Source of the DNA: Burkholderiales bacterium
Lineage (GTDB): Bacteria > Pseudomonadota > Gammaproteobacteria > Burkholderiales > Nitrosomonadaceae
Assembly: GCA_024235795.1 (NCBI GenBank)
Contig: JACKLR010000002.1
Coordinates: 1 to 64,000, forward strand
Length of the DNA: 64,000 nt
Direction of reading: 5' to 3'
Position numbers and translations under genes: made by a program. Shown here piece after piece: positions 17,733 through 26,129 of this stretch (its first letter is position 1; each line of letters opens with the position of its first letter). Under the pieces are notes generated by a model. It was not told the DNA's origin. It made no database searches and worked only from the letters and a program-made list of their open reading frames with translations.

Positions 17733-18662
17733 TCAATCCGGTTGATTTTCCAATTTGGATTGGACGCTGGCTTTTTTCAGGTGGGGTGCGAACATTTCGA
17801 TGAAATCAAAAACAAATCCTTGTAGATAGCTGTTGCGGCTGATGCCGATGCGCGTTGTACTGGGTTCGAACAAATGGCTTGCGTCAATTGCCCTGAGTTG
17901 TTTGTCGCGTCTGGGGTCAAACGCCATCTTCGCCAGAATGCCGATACCCAACCCCAGTTCCACATAGGTTTTGATGACGTCGGAATCGATGGCTGTTAAT
18001 ACGACATTGGGCGAGAGTCCTTCTCTTTCAAACGCTTGGTTTATTTTTGAACGGCCGGTAAATGCAAAGTCATATGTGATAATCGGGTGTTGACTGATTG
18101 CTTTGAGTGTCAACACTGTTTTGGTCAACAATGAATGGTCAGGTGGAACGACAACGCAACGGTTCCATTGATAGCAAGGTAGCATGATGAGTTCTTGAAA
18201 ATGTTCAATCGCTTCTGTTGCGATGGCAATATCGGCTTCACCCGAGGTAACCAGTTCAGAAATCTGGGTTGGGCTGCCCTGGCGCAAAATAAGCCGGACC
18301 TTGGGGTGCAGGGCAGTAAAACGTTTAATTACAGGCGGCAGGGCATAGCGTGCCTGGGTATGTGTTGTGGCAATGGTCAATGAACCTCCGCTTTCACGCG
18401 TATATTCTTGCGCGGCTTTTTTTATATTTTCAGATTCCTGCAACACTCTTCGTGCAATCTGAACGATTGTTTGTCCAGGTGTCGTCATGCTTACGATGCG
18501 TTTGCCATTGCGGATGAATATCTGAACCCCCAGTTCTTCTTCAAGTTGTTGAATTTGCTTGCTAATTGCGGGTTGCGATGTGTGCAGTTTTTGTGCTGCC
18601 TTAGACAGATTGAGATTTTGATTTGCAGTTTCGCAGAGGTAACGTAATTGCTGTAATTTCAT
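17733..18662 (-). CDS. cysB: LysR-family regulator CysB
   Basis: This 309-residue protein has a LysR helix-turn-helix (about 1-60, with TSQPAISKQIQQLEEELG) and a substrate-binding domain typical of CysB/Cbl. In the known family it activates sulfate assimilation genes, with N-acetylserine or its precursor as inducer and sulfide as anti-inducer. It is divergent from the permease and cys cluster that starts at 18785, and the 122-base AT-rich gap between them is the natural place for its binding sites. That placement strongly supports the call. Confidence 0.93.
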   Translation of the reverse strand: MKLQQLRYLCETANQNLNLSKAAQKLHTSQPAISKQIQQLEEELGVQIFIRNGKRIVSMTTPGQTIVQIARRVLQESENIKKAAQEYTRESGGSLTIATTHTQARYALPPVIKRFTALHPKVRLILRQGSPTQISELVTSGEADIAIATEAIEHFQELIMLPCYQWNRCVVVPPDHSLLTKTVLTLKAISQHPIITYDFAFTGRSKINQAFEREGLSPNVVLTAIDSDVIKTYVELGLGIGILAKMAFDPRRDKQLRAIDASHLFEPSTTRIGISRNSYLQGFVFDFIEMFAPHLKKASVQSKLENQPD

Positions 18663-18784
18663 TTAAGAATTGACTTTAATAATTAATTGGAATAATAATC
18701 TAACATAATATTATTTTGAATTATATAGAGATGTTGTTAATATGCCGCCTTTCCAAAAAAAAGAATAATAACTAGGAAAATTTA
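18663..18784. promoter_or_regulatory. Divergent cysB / sulfite-permease promoter region
   Basis: This 122-base AT-rich spacer separates divergent genes. It contains imperfect inverted elements of AATAAT and ATTATT type near 18690-18715, which would suit a CysB-type site. No base-level operator can be defined by eye. Confidence 0.4.
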
Positions 18785-19564
18785 ATGGAGTGGGGTTATA
18801 CATTATCGGGGCTGGTCATTGGCTTTATTGTTGGCGTGACCGGTGTAGGGGGCGGTTCCTTGATGACGCCATTATTAATTATGGTGTTTAATGTGCCGCC
18901 AGCAACTGCGGTCGGGACAGATTTGCTGTATGCTGCCTTGACAAAAGCGGGTGGTGCGTGGGTGCATGGCCGGCAGAAGACGGTACACTGGACGCTTGTC
19001 GGGCATTTGGCTATGGGCAGTGTGCCGGCTGCGGTTATTACCATTATTATTTTAAACCTCATTAGTGTTGATAGTGAGTTTTTTGCCACGTTGATTACCA
19101 GCACACTAGGCATTGCGTTGATTCTAACAGCGATGGCGCTGCTATTTCGTCAGCAGTTGACACGTTTGGGCAGATCGCATTTCGGTTTTTTGGTAGAATG
19201 GCGTGATCGACATATTCTTTCCGCGACAATAATGACAGGCGCGATTTTGGGAGTACTCGTTACAATTTCATCTGTCGGCGCAGGCGCATTGGGAATGGTT
19301 GTGCTATTTATGCTGTATCCACGTCTTCCCGCTGTAACCCTGGTTGGCAGTGATATTGCGCATGCCGTACCATTGACGCTGGTAGCGGGTCTGGGGCATG
19401 CCTATATGGGTTCAGTGGACTATAGCTTGCTGGTGAGCTTGTTGGTAGGTTCTTTGCCAGGGATATACCTTGGCAGTCATGTCAGTAAACGCTTGCCGGA
19501 CCGTTTTTTGCGGCCGGTATTGGCGACGATTCTCATTCTGATAGGTATCAAGCTGATTTCGTAG
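18785..19564 (+). CDS. TSUP (TauE/SafE) family permease, probable sulfite or sulfur-compound exporter
   Basis: This 259-residue membrane protein has about eight hydrophobic segments in the two-fold repeat of the TSUP family. The G-V-G-G-G-S motif near residue 20 and a similar glycine-rich motif in the second half (SSVGAGALG) are typical. Family members move sulfite, sulfoacetate or related anions. Its position at the head of the cys cluster, divergent from cysB, favours a sulfur anion. AGGAAAA precedes ATG 18785. The direction of transport cannot be read from sequence. Confidence 0.9.
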   Translation: MEWGYTLSGLVIGFIVGVTGVGGGSLMTPLLIMVFNVPPATAVGTDLLYAALTKAGGAWVHGRQKTVHWTLVGHLAMGSVPAAVITIIILNLISVDSEFFATLITSTLGIALILTAMALLFRQQLTRLGRSHFGFLVEWRDRHILSATIMTGAILGVLVTISSVGAGALGMVVLFMLYPRLPAVTLVGSDIAHAVPLTLVAGLGHAYMGSVDYSLLVSLLVGSLPGIYLGSHVSKRLPDRFLRPVLATILILIGIKLIS

Positions 19565-19647
19565 CAAAAACCGGAAATATAATTGATCGACACATGTAAA
19601 GGTGTATGTTAGTAGATGTTTTATAATTGCGTATAGAGACTTAAGCA

Positions 19648-19764
19648 ATGACGGCTGATCGGTTGAGACGATTGCAGGATAACTGTTTAAAAGCTAAAGC
19701 GGTTTTAAGTTTAATTAGCATGAAACAAGGGATTGATTTTTATGAGTACAAATGTAGAGAATAA
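19648..19764 (+). CDS. Possible 38-residue leader ORF overlapping the next gene
   Basis: ATG 19648 to TAA 19762-19764 encodes 38 residues rich in Arg, Lys and Leu, with cysteines in DNCLK and YKCRE. It ends 20 bases inside the following gene in another frame, an arrangement that could allow translational coupling. The ribosome site is weak (AGAGAC). It may be a leader peptide or chance. Confidence 0.25.
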   Translation: MTADRLRRLQDNCLKAKAVLSLISMKQGIDFYEYKCRE

Positions 19765-19972
19765 ACCGAAACAGGTTACCTGGTTTAATGGATGTGGCGG
19801 ACGTATTGGTATCGTGGTGGGTGAAACAGGTGATTTTGCCTATATCGGTATGGCGCTCAGGCATGATGAAGATGATGATGTTGACCATATCATGAAGTAT
19901 GGCGCCAAGTTTCCATTGGAAGCGGCGTTGAGGTTGCCCGTATCCAAGCATTATGCCGAGGCTGAATCCTGA
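19742..19972 (+). CDS. Small protein of unknown function at the head of the cysI cluster
   Basis: The 76-residue product starts at ATG 19742 after AAGGGA; an in-frame TTG at 19733 is a weaker choice. It has the segment WFNGCGGRIGIV (one Cys), an acidic run of five Asp/Glu, and a C-terminal EALRLPV stretch. No family is recognised. It lies 113 bases before cysI on the same strand and inside the sulfur assimilation cluster, so it may serve sulfite reduction or its control. That is inference from position only. Confidence 0.7.
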   Translation: MSTNVENKPKQVTWFNGCGGRIGIVVGETGDFAYIGMALRHDEDDDVDHIMKYGAKFPLEAALRLPVSKHYAEAES

Positions 19973-20084
19973 GACCGATTGCGGTTGATCCATGCAAGTG
20001 CTTAAATTCGATTGTAAAAATGCAAGCATTTCTGTTGTATGTGCCCGGGCAATAGACAGAAAGCATAAATGAGGTTTTAAAACT

Positions 20085-21833
20085 ATGTACTGTTACGATG
20101 AGTACGATCAAAAAATTATTGACGAACGCGTTGCGCAATATCGCGATCAGGTGTGTCGGCGTCTGGCAAATGAGCTGACAGAAACTGAGTTTCTGCCTTT
20201 AAGACTGCAAAATGGGCTGTATATGCAGGTGCATGGTTATATGTTGCGCATTGCCGTGCCTTATGGCTTGATTTCTTCAAGACAGATGCGCATGTTCGCA
20301 CATATTGCACGCAAATATGATCGTGGTTACGGCCATTTTACAACGCGTCAGAATATACAGTTTAACTGGCTAAAATTGGAAGAAACGCCCGATATTCTGG
20401 CCGATCTGGCATCTGTACAAATGCATGCTATCCAGACATCCGGCAACTGTATACGCAATATTACTTCGGATGAATTTGCCGGCGTGGCCCAGGATGAGGT
20501 GGTTGATCCACGCCCTTATGCAGAAATTTTGCGCCAGTGGAGTACGTTCCATCCGGAATTTGCCTATTTACCGCGTAAATTCAAGATCGCTATCAGTGGC
20601 GGTAGGGAAGATCGTGCTGCGATTCTTGCACATGATATTGGTATTTCCGCTACCAAAAATGCACAGGGTGAAATCGGTTTTCGTATCCTGGTGGGCGGTG
20701 GCCTTGGGCGAACACCGATTGTAGGTAGTGAAATCTGTGAATTTTTACCGTGGCAGCATCTGTTGACTTATGTGGAATCAATATTGCGCATATACAATCA
20801 GTTCGGCCGACGCGATAACAAGTATAAGGCGCGTATCAAGATTCTCGTGAAAGCGCTGGGTATCGATGAATTCAGGCGCCTGGTTGAAGAAGACTGGGCT
20901 GACCTAAAAGACGGCCCGGGCACATTGACAGCCGAGGAAGTGGATCGCGTGGCCAGTTTCTTCATTGACCCTGAATATGAAAAATTGCCGGATCATAATT
21001 CAAAACTCAACGAATTCAAAGCGGACAACCGTAATTTTTCTAACTGGATGTCACGGAACGTCATAGCGCACCGCGTGCCAGGTTATGCCATTGTGGTTTT
21101 GTCCTTGAAAAAGCCGGGCAACGCACCCGGAGATGCTACCGATGCACAGATGGATGCGATTGCTGATTTGGCGGATCGTTATAGTTTCGGTGAAATGCGA
21201 ATTACGCATAAGCAGAATATTGTTTTTGCCGATGTCAAACAATCCAATTTGATTGATCTCTGGCAGGAAATTACAAGACAGGAGCTGGCTTCGCCGAATA
21301 TAGGCCTGTTGACAGATATGATAAGCTGCCCGGGTGCTGAATTCTGTACACTGGCCAACGCGCGCTCAATTCCATTAGCCAAATTGATCGCCGAACGTTT
21401 TGAGAATATTGATTTTCAACATGATATCGGTGAAATAACACTGAATATATCCGGTTGTATGAACGCTTGCGGACAGAATCATATTGGTAATATTGGCGTG
21501 ACAGGCGTTGAAAAGAAAAACCATGAGGAGTGGTACCAGGTTTCCATTGGCGGTGCTGAAGGTAACGATTGCGCAATGGGCAAAATTCTGGGGCCTTCGC
21601 TTACGTTTTATCAGGTGCCGGAGGCAATTGATCGAATTTTGCAGGTTTATTTACGAGAACGTATTGATGAAGGTGAGCGTTTTATCGATACGGTCCACAG
21701 AATAGGGCATAAGCCGTTTAAAGATTATGTGTATGCCACAGATTTTGAAGAGGAATCTGTAAAAAACGATCGCGATGATATGTCGGTAATGCCTGCTCAA
21801 TATGCGGTTCCTTTTTATTCTCCTAGGTTCTAG
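20085..21833 (+). CDS. cysI: Sulfite reductase hemoprotein (CysI-type nitrite/sulfite reductase)
   Basis: The protein has 582 residues with the repeated ferredoxin-like and sirohaem domains of the nitrite/sulfite reductase family. The siroheme-[4Fe-4S] ligands are C415, C421, C458 and C462 in CPGAEFC and CMNAC. It should reduce sulfite to sulfide in the cytoplasm with six electrons. No flavoprotein subunit CysJ is in this window, so electrons may come from ferredoxin or another reductase. It is immediately followed (2 bases) by the DUF934 gene. Nitrite reduction is possible but the cys context favours sulfite. Confidence 0.94.
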   Translation: MYCYDEYDQKIIDERVAQYRDQVCRRLANELTETEFLPLRLQNGLYMQVHGYMLRIAVPYGLISSRQMRMFAHIARKYDRGYGHFTTRQNIQFNWLKLEETPDILADLASVQMHAIQTSGNCIRNITSDEFAGVAQDEVVDPRPYAEILRQWSTFHPEFAYLPRKFKIAISGGREDRAAILAHDIGISATKNAQGEIGFRILVGGGLGRTPIVGSEICEFLPWQHLLTYVESILRIYNQFGRRDNKYKARIKILVKALGIDEFRRLVEEDWADLKDGPGTLTAEEVDRVASFFIDPEYEKLPDHNSKLNEFKADNRNFSNWMSRNVIAHRVPGYAIVVLSLKKPGNAPGDATDAQMDAIADLADRYSFGEMRITHKQNIVFADVKQSNLIDLWQEITRQELASPNIGLLTDMISCPGAEFCTLANARSIPLAKLIAERFENIDFQHDIGEITLNISGCMNACGQNHIGNIGVTGVEKKNHEEWYQVSIGGAEGNDCAMGKILGPSLTFYQVPEAIDRILQVYLRERIDEGERFIDTVHRIGHKPFKDYVYATDFEEESVKNDRDDMSVMPAQYAVPFYSPRF

Positions 21834-21835
21834 TC

Positions 21836-22372
21836 ATGATGATTATTAAAAATAAAATACTCGTGGAAGACGACTGGCAAGTTTTGCGGTTAAACGATCA
21901 GGAAACTCCAGAAAATGTCGTCGTTGCTGCCGGCAAGGTGATTGTGCCGCTGAAAGTCTGGCTTGCACAGCGTGATGGTTTAAAGCAACGCGATGATCTG
22001 GGCGTGTGGTTTGCCAGTGATGAGCGGTCGGAAGAATTAAAAGAAGATGTGCGGAAATTCCAGATTATTGCGGTAGATTTCCCAAAATTTTCAGATGGGC
22101 GGGGTTACTCGATTGCTTTTAATTTGAGAGCGCGACTGGGTTTCACCGGTGAATTGCGAGCAATAGGTGATGTCTTGCGCGACCAGCTTTTCTACATGCA
22201 GCGTGTTGGTTTTGACGCTTTTGCCCCAAGGCCGGATCGTGATATTCATGATGCCTTAAAAGGCTTTGAGGATTTTTCCGAAGTGTATCAAACATCTTTT
22301 GATAAGAAACTGCCGTTGTTTAGACGTGCTCAACGGAAGGGAAAATCTTCCGTTGAAGTAGTGAATGGCTAG
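21836..22372 (+). CDS. DUF934 family protein, sulfite reductase partner
   Basis: This 178-residue protein matches the DUF934 family, found next to sulfite reductase genes in many proteobacteria. The central FPKFSDGRGYSIAFNLR segment and the FYMQRVGFDAF segment are typical of it. It lies two bases after cysI, which implies translation coupling. It has no signal peptide or membrane segment. The biochemical role is not established; electron transfer or assembly for CysI is a guess. Confidence 0.88.
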   Translation: MMIIKNKILVEDDWQVLRLNDQETPENVVVAAGKVIVPLKVWLAQRDGLKQRDDLGVWFASDERSEELKEDVRKFQIIAVDFPKFSDGRGYSIAFNLRARLGFTGELRAIGDVLRDQLFYMQRVGFDAFAPRPDRDIHDALKGFEDFSEVYQTSFDKKLPLFRRAQRKGKSSVEVVNG

Positions 22373-22383
22373 AATGGCTGCAC

Positions 22384-23082
22384 ATGATTGATTTGATAGA
22401 AAAGATTGAGCAGGTTGTTTCTGTGCTTGCGGATACCGTGCATGACTATGCACCGGTTGCCTTCGCCAATAGTCTGGGTGCTGAAGACATGGTGTTGACG
22501 GATCTGATTGATCGTTACAAGCTTGATATTGAAATGTTTAGTTTGGATACCGGACGCTTGCCCCAGGAGACTTATGATTTGATGCAGACAGTGCGGGATC
22601 GCTATCAAATGCCCTTGCGTATTTATTTTCCAAATGTTAAACAGGTCGAGGCGTACGTGGCAAAAAATGGTGTCAACGGATTCTATCAAAGTATTGAATT
22701 ACGCAAGGCCTGCTGTCATATCCGTAAAGTTGAGCCATTGCGGCGTGCACTGGTTGGCAAACGTGCTTGGATAACAGGTATTCGGCGTGAACAGGCAACG
22801 ACGCGTTTGGATCTGAAAGTTTCGGTTTATGATATTGGTAACCGCATGCAGAAAGTTAATCCACTGCTTGAGTGGACGAATGAGGAAGTATGGAAATATC
22901 TCAAGAAATACGAAGTGCCTTATAACAAGCTGCATGATCAATTCTATCCGAGTATAGGCTGTACGCCCTGCACGCGGGCAATTACACCGGGTGAAGATAT
23001 TCGTTCCGGACGATGGTGGTGGGAAGCCTCGGAAAATAAAGAGTGTGGGTTGCATACAAATAATGTTATTCCACTCAAATAA
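22384..23082 (+). CDS. cysH: Assimilatory APS reductase (CysH, Fe-S type)
   Basis: The product has 232 residues of the PAPS/APS reductase family. It carries CC (C110-C111) and CxxC (C193, C196), the [4Fe-4S] ligands of the APS-type enzyme, and the catalytic C221 in ECGLH. The PP-loop is near residues 28-34 (SLGAEDM). It should reduce adenylyl sulfate to sulfite using thioredoxin. The Fe-S type fits the absence of an APS kinase gene (cysC) in this cluster. It starts 11 bases after the DUF934 gene. Confidence 0.93.
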   Translation: MIDLIEKIEQVVSVLADTVHDYAPVAFANSLGAEDMVLTDLIDRYKLDIEMFSLDTGRLPQETYDLMQTVRDRYQMPLRIYFPNVKQVEAYVAKNGVNGFYQSIELRKACCHIRKVEPLRRALVGKRAWITGIRREQATTRLDLKVSVYDIGNRMQKVNPLLEWTNEEVWKYLKKYEVPYNKLHDQFYPSIGCTPCTRAITPGEDIRSGRWWWEASENKECGLHTNNVIPLK

Positions 23083-23162
23083 GTATTTTTCATGCGGTTA
23101 ATGATTGTGTTGACAGTTATCACGATAGTTTGTTGATGTTTTTGAGAGTAGAGAGAAAATAT

Positions 23163-24068
23163 ATGAGTAATCGTCCCTTCACCCATCTTGATGCATTGGA
23201 GAGTGAATCCATTCATATCATGCGAGAGGTGGCAGCAGAATGTGCCAATCCGGTTTTGTTGTTTTCGGGCGGCAAGGATTCAATCGTTTTGTTGCGACTG
23301 GCTGAGAAAGCGTTTCGTCCCGGTCGTTTTCCCTTTCCATTAATGCATATTGACACGGAACATAATTTTCCAGAGGTTATCGATTTTCGTAATCATCGCG
23401 CCAAGGAACTAGGTGAACGTCTCATTGTGCGCAGCATGGAAGATTCGATTAAAAAAGGTAGAGTGGTATTGCGCTCAGAAACACAAAGCCGTAATGCGTT
23501 TCAATCAGTAACGCTACTGGACGCGATTGCTGAATTCAGTTTTGATGCCTGTATCGGCGGGGCGCGCCGTGACGAAGAAAAAGCGCGCGCCAAGGAACGG
23601 ATATTTTCGTTTCGCGACGAATTCGGTCAATGGGACCCGAAAAACCAGCGACCGGAATTGTGGGATTTGTATAATACCCGCACACATCCCGGTGAGAATA
23701 TCCGTGTTTTTCCGATCAGCAACTGGACTGAGTTGGATGTCTGGGAATATATTGCGCGTGAAAAACTGGAAGTGCCGTCAATCTACTTTGCGCATGAACG
23801 TGAAGTGATACGACGGGATGCTGGTTTGCTTCCCGTATCTCATCTGGTTCAACCAAAGGCAGGGGAAAAATCCGAGCGCGTGACGGTGCGTTTTCGTACA
23901 GTCGGGGACATGAGTTGTACCTGTCCAGTTGCATCGAATGCAGCCACTGTCGGTGATATTATTGCCGAAACAGCGATGACGCGCATTACCGAACGTGGTG
24001 CAACACGTATGGATGACCAGACTTCTGATGCGTCCATGGAATTACGTAAGAAAGAAGGTTATTTTTAG
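23163..24068 (+). CDS. cysD: Sulfate adenylyltransferase subunit 2 (CysD)
   Basis: The 301 residues from ATG 23163 match the usual CysD length; an in-frame start at 23130 would add a non-conserved leader. GAGAGAAA is upstream. The PP-loop FSGGKDS is near residue 37, and GGARRDEEKARAKER and the C-terminal Arg-rich segment are typical. With CysN it forms ATP sulfurylase, making APS from sulfate and ATP. It lies 80 bases after cysH. Confidence 0.95.
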   Translation: MSNRPFTHLDALESESIHIMREVAAECANPVLLFSGGKDSIVLLRLAEKAFRPGRFPFPLMHIDTEHNFPEVIDFRNHRAKELGERLIVRSMEDSIKKGRVVLRSETQSRNAFQSVTLLDAIAEFSFDACIGGARRDEEKARAKERIFSFRDEFGQWDPKNQRPELWDLYNTRTHPGENIRVFPISNWTELDVWEYIAREKLEVPSIYFAHEREVIRRDAGLLPVSHLVQPKAGEKSERVTVRFRTVGDMSCTCPVASNAATVGDIIAETAMTRITERGATRMDDQTSDASMELRKKEGYF

Positions 24069-24094
24069 CATTTACAGGCTTTTTTATGGGCAGA

Positions 24095-24134
24095 TTGAGT
24101 TAGTTGAAAAAACACCGCTTTTCAACTAACTCAA
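24095..24134. repeat. Perfect 16-bp inverted repeat between cysD and cysN
   Basis: TTGAGTTAGTTGAAAA (24095-24110) and its exact complement (24119-24134) flank an eight-base loop. It lies in the 139 bases between cysD and cysN. There is no T-run downstream, so a classical terminator is unlikely; an mRNA processing or stability element is possible. Confidence 0.8.
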
Positions 24135-24207
24135 ATATTTAGGCAGAACATGAACGATAAATATTGTTGTGTGATTGCGGTGGATTGAATTTCCTGAAGG
24201 GATCCAA

Positions 24208-25491
24208 ATGTCTGAAATTGAAAAAATTCCGCTTGATCAGACCGAGCTGTTGCGTTTTATAACCGCCGGTAGCGTGGACGATGGTAAAAGTACTTTGATT
24301 GGCCGCATGTTGCATGATTCAAAGTCTATTTTTGAAGATCAGCTAAGCTCTATTACCAACACAACACGCAAACGCGGGATGGAAGGCGTTGATTTGTCCT
24401 TACTGACTGACGGGTTACAGGCAGAACGGGAGCAGGGCATTACGATTGATGTCGCGTATCGCTATTTTGCGACGCCCAAACGCAAGTTCATTATTGCCGA
24501 TACACCTGGGCATGAGCAATATACCCGTAACATGGTGACAGGTGCCTCAACGGCAAATCTGGCGGTTATTCTGATTGATGCGCGTAAAGGTGTACTGACA
24601 CAATCACGTCGCCATACTTATCTGGCCAGTCTGGTGGGTATTCCTCATCTGGTTGTAGCGGTCAACAAAATGGACCTGGTAGATTATTCACAATCGATAT
24701 TTGATGAGATCTGTAAGGATTTTGCTGTTTTTGCCGAGCAGCTTGATTTGCATCATGTCGATTTTATTCCAATGTCCGCGCTTAAAGGCGATATGGTTGT
24801 TGAACGCGGTGAATACCTGGACTGGTATAAAGGTACTACATTAATGGATCTGCTGGAAAATATTTCAATCACGAACGATGTGAATCGTGATGATTTTCGT
24901 TTTCCCGTGCAGTGGGTGTGCCGGCCACAAACCAAGGAACTGCATGATTTTAGAGGCTATATGGGTCGCATTGAGTCAGGTTCTGTGTGTGTGGGCGATG
25001 CTGTCACAGTATTGCCTTCAGGGCTTAACTCTCGGATCAAAGAAATCGTGCTATACGAAGGCAATGTTGATGATGCGGCTGCGCCGCAATCAGTGACGTT
25101 AACGATAGAAGACCATCTTGATATTTCGCGCGGTGATGTTTTGGTGAAAACAGGTGATTTACCGCTGGTAACAAAGGAATTTGACGCAATGTTATGCTGG
25201 CTTTCAGAACAACCGCTGGATCCAGGGCGAAAGTATCTGATCAAACATACGACTCGCATAGTCAAGGCGGTTGTGAGTCGCATTGATTACCGAGTTGATG
25301 TCAATACAATGAATCACGAGCCAATACAAACCCTAAAAATGAATGATATTGCACATGTAGGTATTAAGGTTCAACAACCATTGGTTTGTGACGATTATCA
25401 GCGCAACCGTTCGATGGGTTGTTTTATTGTTATTGATGAGAGCAGTAATAATACTGTGGCTGCAGGAATGATTGGTTCTTCAGTTAGTTAG
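24208..25491 (+). CDS. cysN: Sulfate adenylyltransferase subunit 1 (CysN, GTPase)
   Basis: From ATG 24208 the product has 427 residues; an earlier start at 24175 adds a non-conserved tail. It is an EF-Tu-like GTPase with G1 motif GSVDDGKS (21-28), DTPGHE for G3 and NKMD for G4. Its size is that of a CysN without a fused APS kinase domain. Its GTP hydrolysis drives APS synthesis with CysD. An imperfect hairpin spans the stop codon (25488-25510, TTAGCTG/CAGCTAA). No cysC is present here, in line with direct APS reduction. Confidence 0.95.
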   Translation: MSEIEKIPLDQTELLRFITAGSVDDGKSTLIGRMLHDSKSIFEDQLSSITNTTRKRGMEGVDLSLLTDGLQAEREQGITIDVAYRYFATPKRKFIIADTPGHEQYTRNMVTGASTANLAVILIDARKGVLTQSRRHTYLASLVGIPHLVVAVNKMDLVDYSQSIFDEICKDFAVFAEQLDLHHVDFIPMSALKGDMVVERGEYLDWYKGTTLMDLLENISITNDVNRDDFRFPVQWVCRPQTKELHDFRGYMGRIESGSVCVGDAVTVLPSGLNSRIKEIVLYEGNVDDAAAPQSVTLTIEDHLDISRGDVLVKTGDLPLVTKEFDAMLCWLSEQPLDPGRKYLIKHTTRIVKAVVSRIDYRVDVNTMNHEPIQTLKMNDIAHVGIKVQQPLVCDDYQRNRSMGCFIVIDESSNNTVAAGMIGSSVS

Positions 25492-25721
25492 CTGGACAAC
25501 AAACAGCTAAAAATTATCAAATTACCTTAAAGCAGCCTGGATTATCTGATTTTTATCGAGATGGCCTGCAAGTGAAATAGTTGTCATTGCACCAGCTCGT
25601 TGTTGGTGGTTCAAAAAAAAGAATGAGATGCTGGCATGTAAGATTTTAAAATGTTAAATTGACATCTTTAACATTGTTTTTTCGGTCATTTTTGTAATGG
25701 CATGGACCTGAATCAAGAATT

Positions 25722-26129
25722 ATGATGCCTGGTGAACATACATTTCAAGCAGAGTTGGAGCCAAAAGGCAAATTACTGGTTGATGCAGCCATTTTGGCTG
25801 AATCGTTAGGTGTTAAGATCGAGCAAGTCTATAAATATACGCTAATATTTATTGATTCGGCAAAGGAAGGACTGGTAGAAATTGAATCGTCGTTAAAAGA
25901 AAAGAATCTGCAAGCTGTAGCATTGACCGGTCACCGTCTCAAATCATCTTCATTGACAGTTGGCGCGCAGCAGTTTTCTGAGTTGTGTAAAATTCTGGAA
26001 TCGTTAGCGAATGATGAAGAAATAGACCGTGCAGAAAGTATTTTTGCTCAAATGCAATTAATGTTGAGTTTGATCGAGGCAAATATCGAAAAGCATTTTT
26101 TGCAAAACCCGGACAATGAGTTTAAGTAA
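25722..26129 (+). CDS. Histidine phosphotransfer (Hpt) domain protein
   Basis: This 135-residue protein has one Hpt domain (about 35-120), with the phospho-accepting histidine H71 in GHRLKSSSLTVGA. The first codons are ATGATG at 25722; either could be used. It has no kinase or membrane domain. It overlaps the following REC-EAL gene by 14 bases, so it may be the phosphorelay partner of that protein. The histidine kinase that would charge it is not in the window. Confidence 0.85.
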   Translation: MMPGEHTFQAELEPKGKLLVDAAILAESLGVKIEQVYKYTLIFIDSAKEGLVEIESSLKEKNLQAVALTGHRLKSSSLTVGAQQFSELCKILESLANDEEIDRAESIFAQMQLMLSLIEANIEKHFLQNPDNEFK

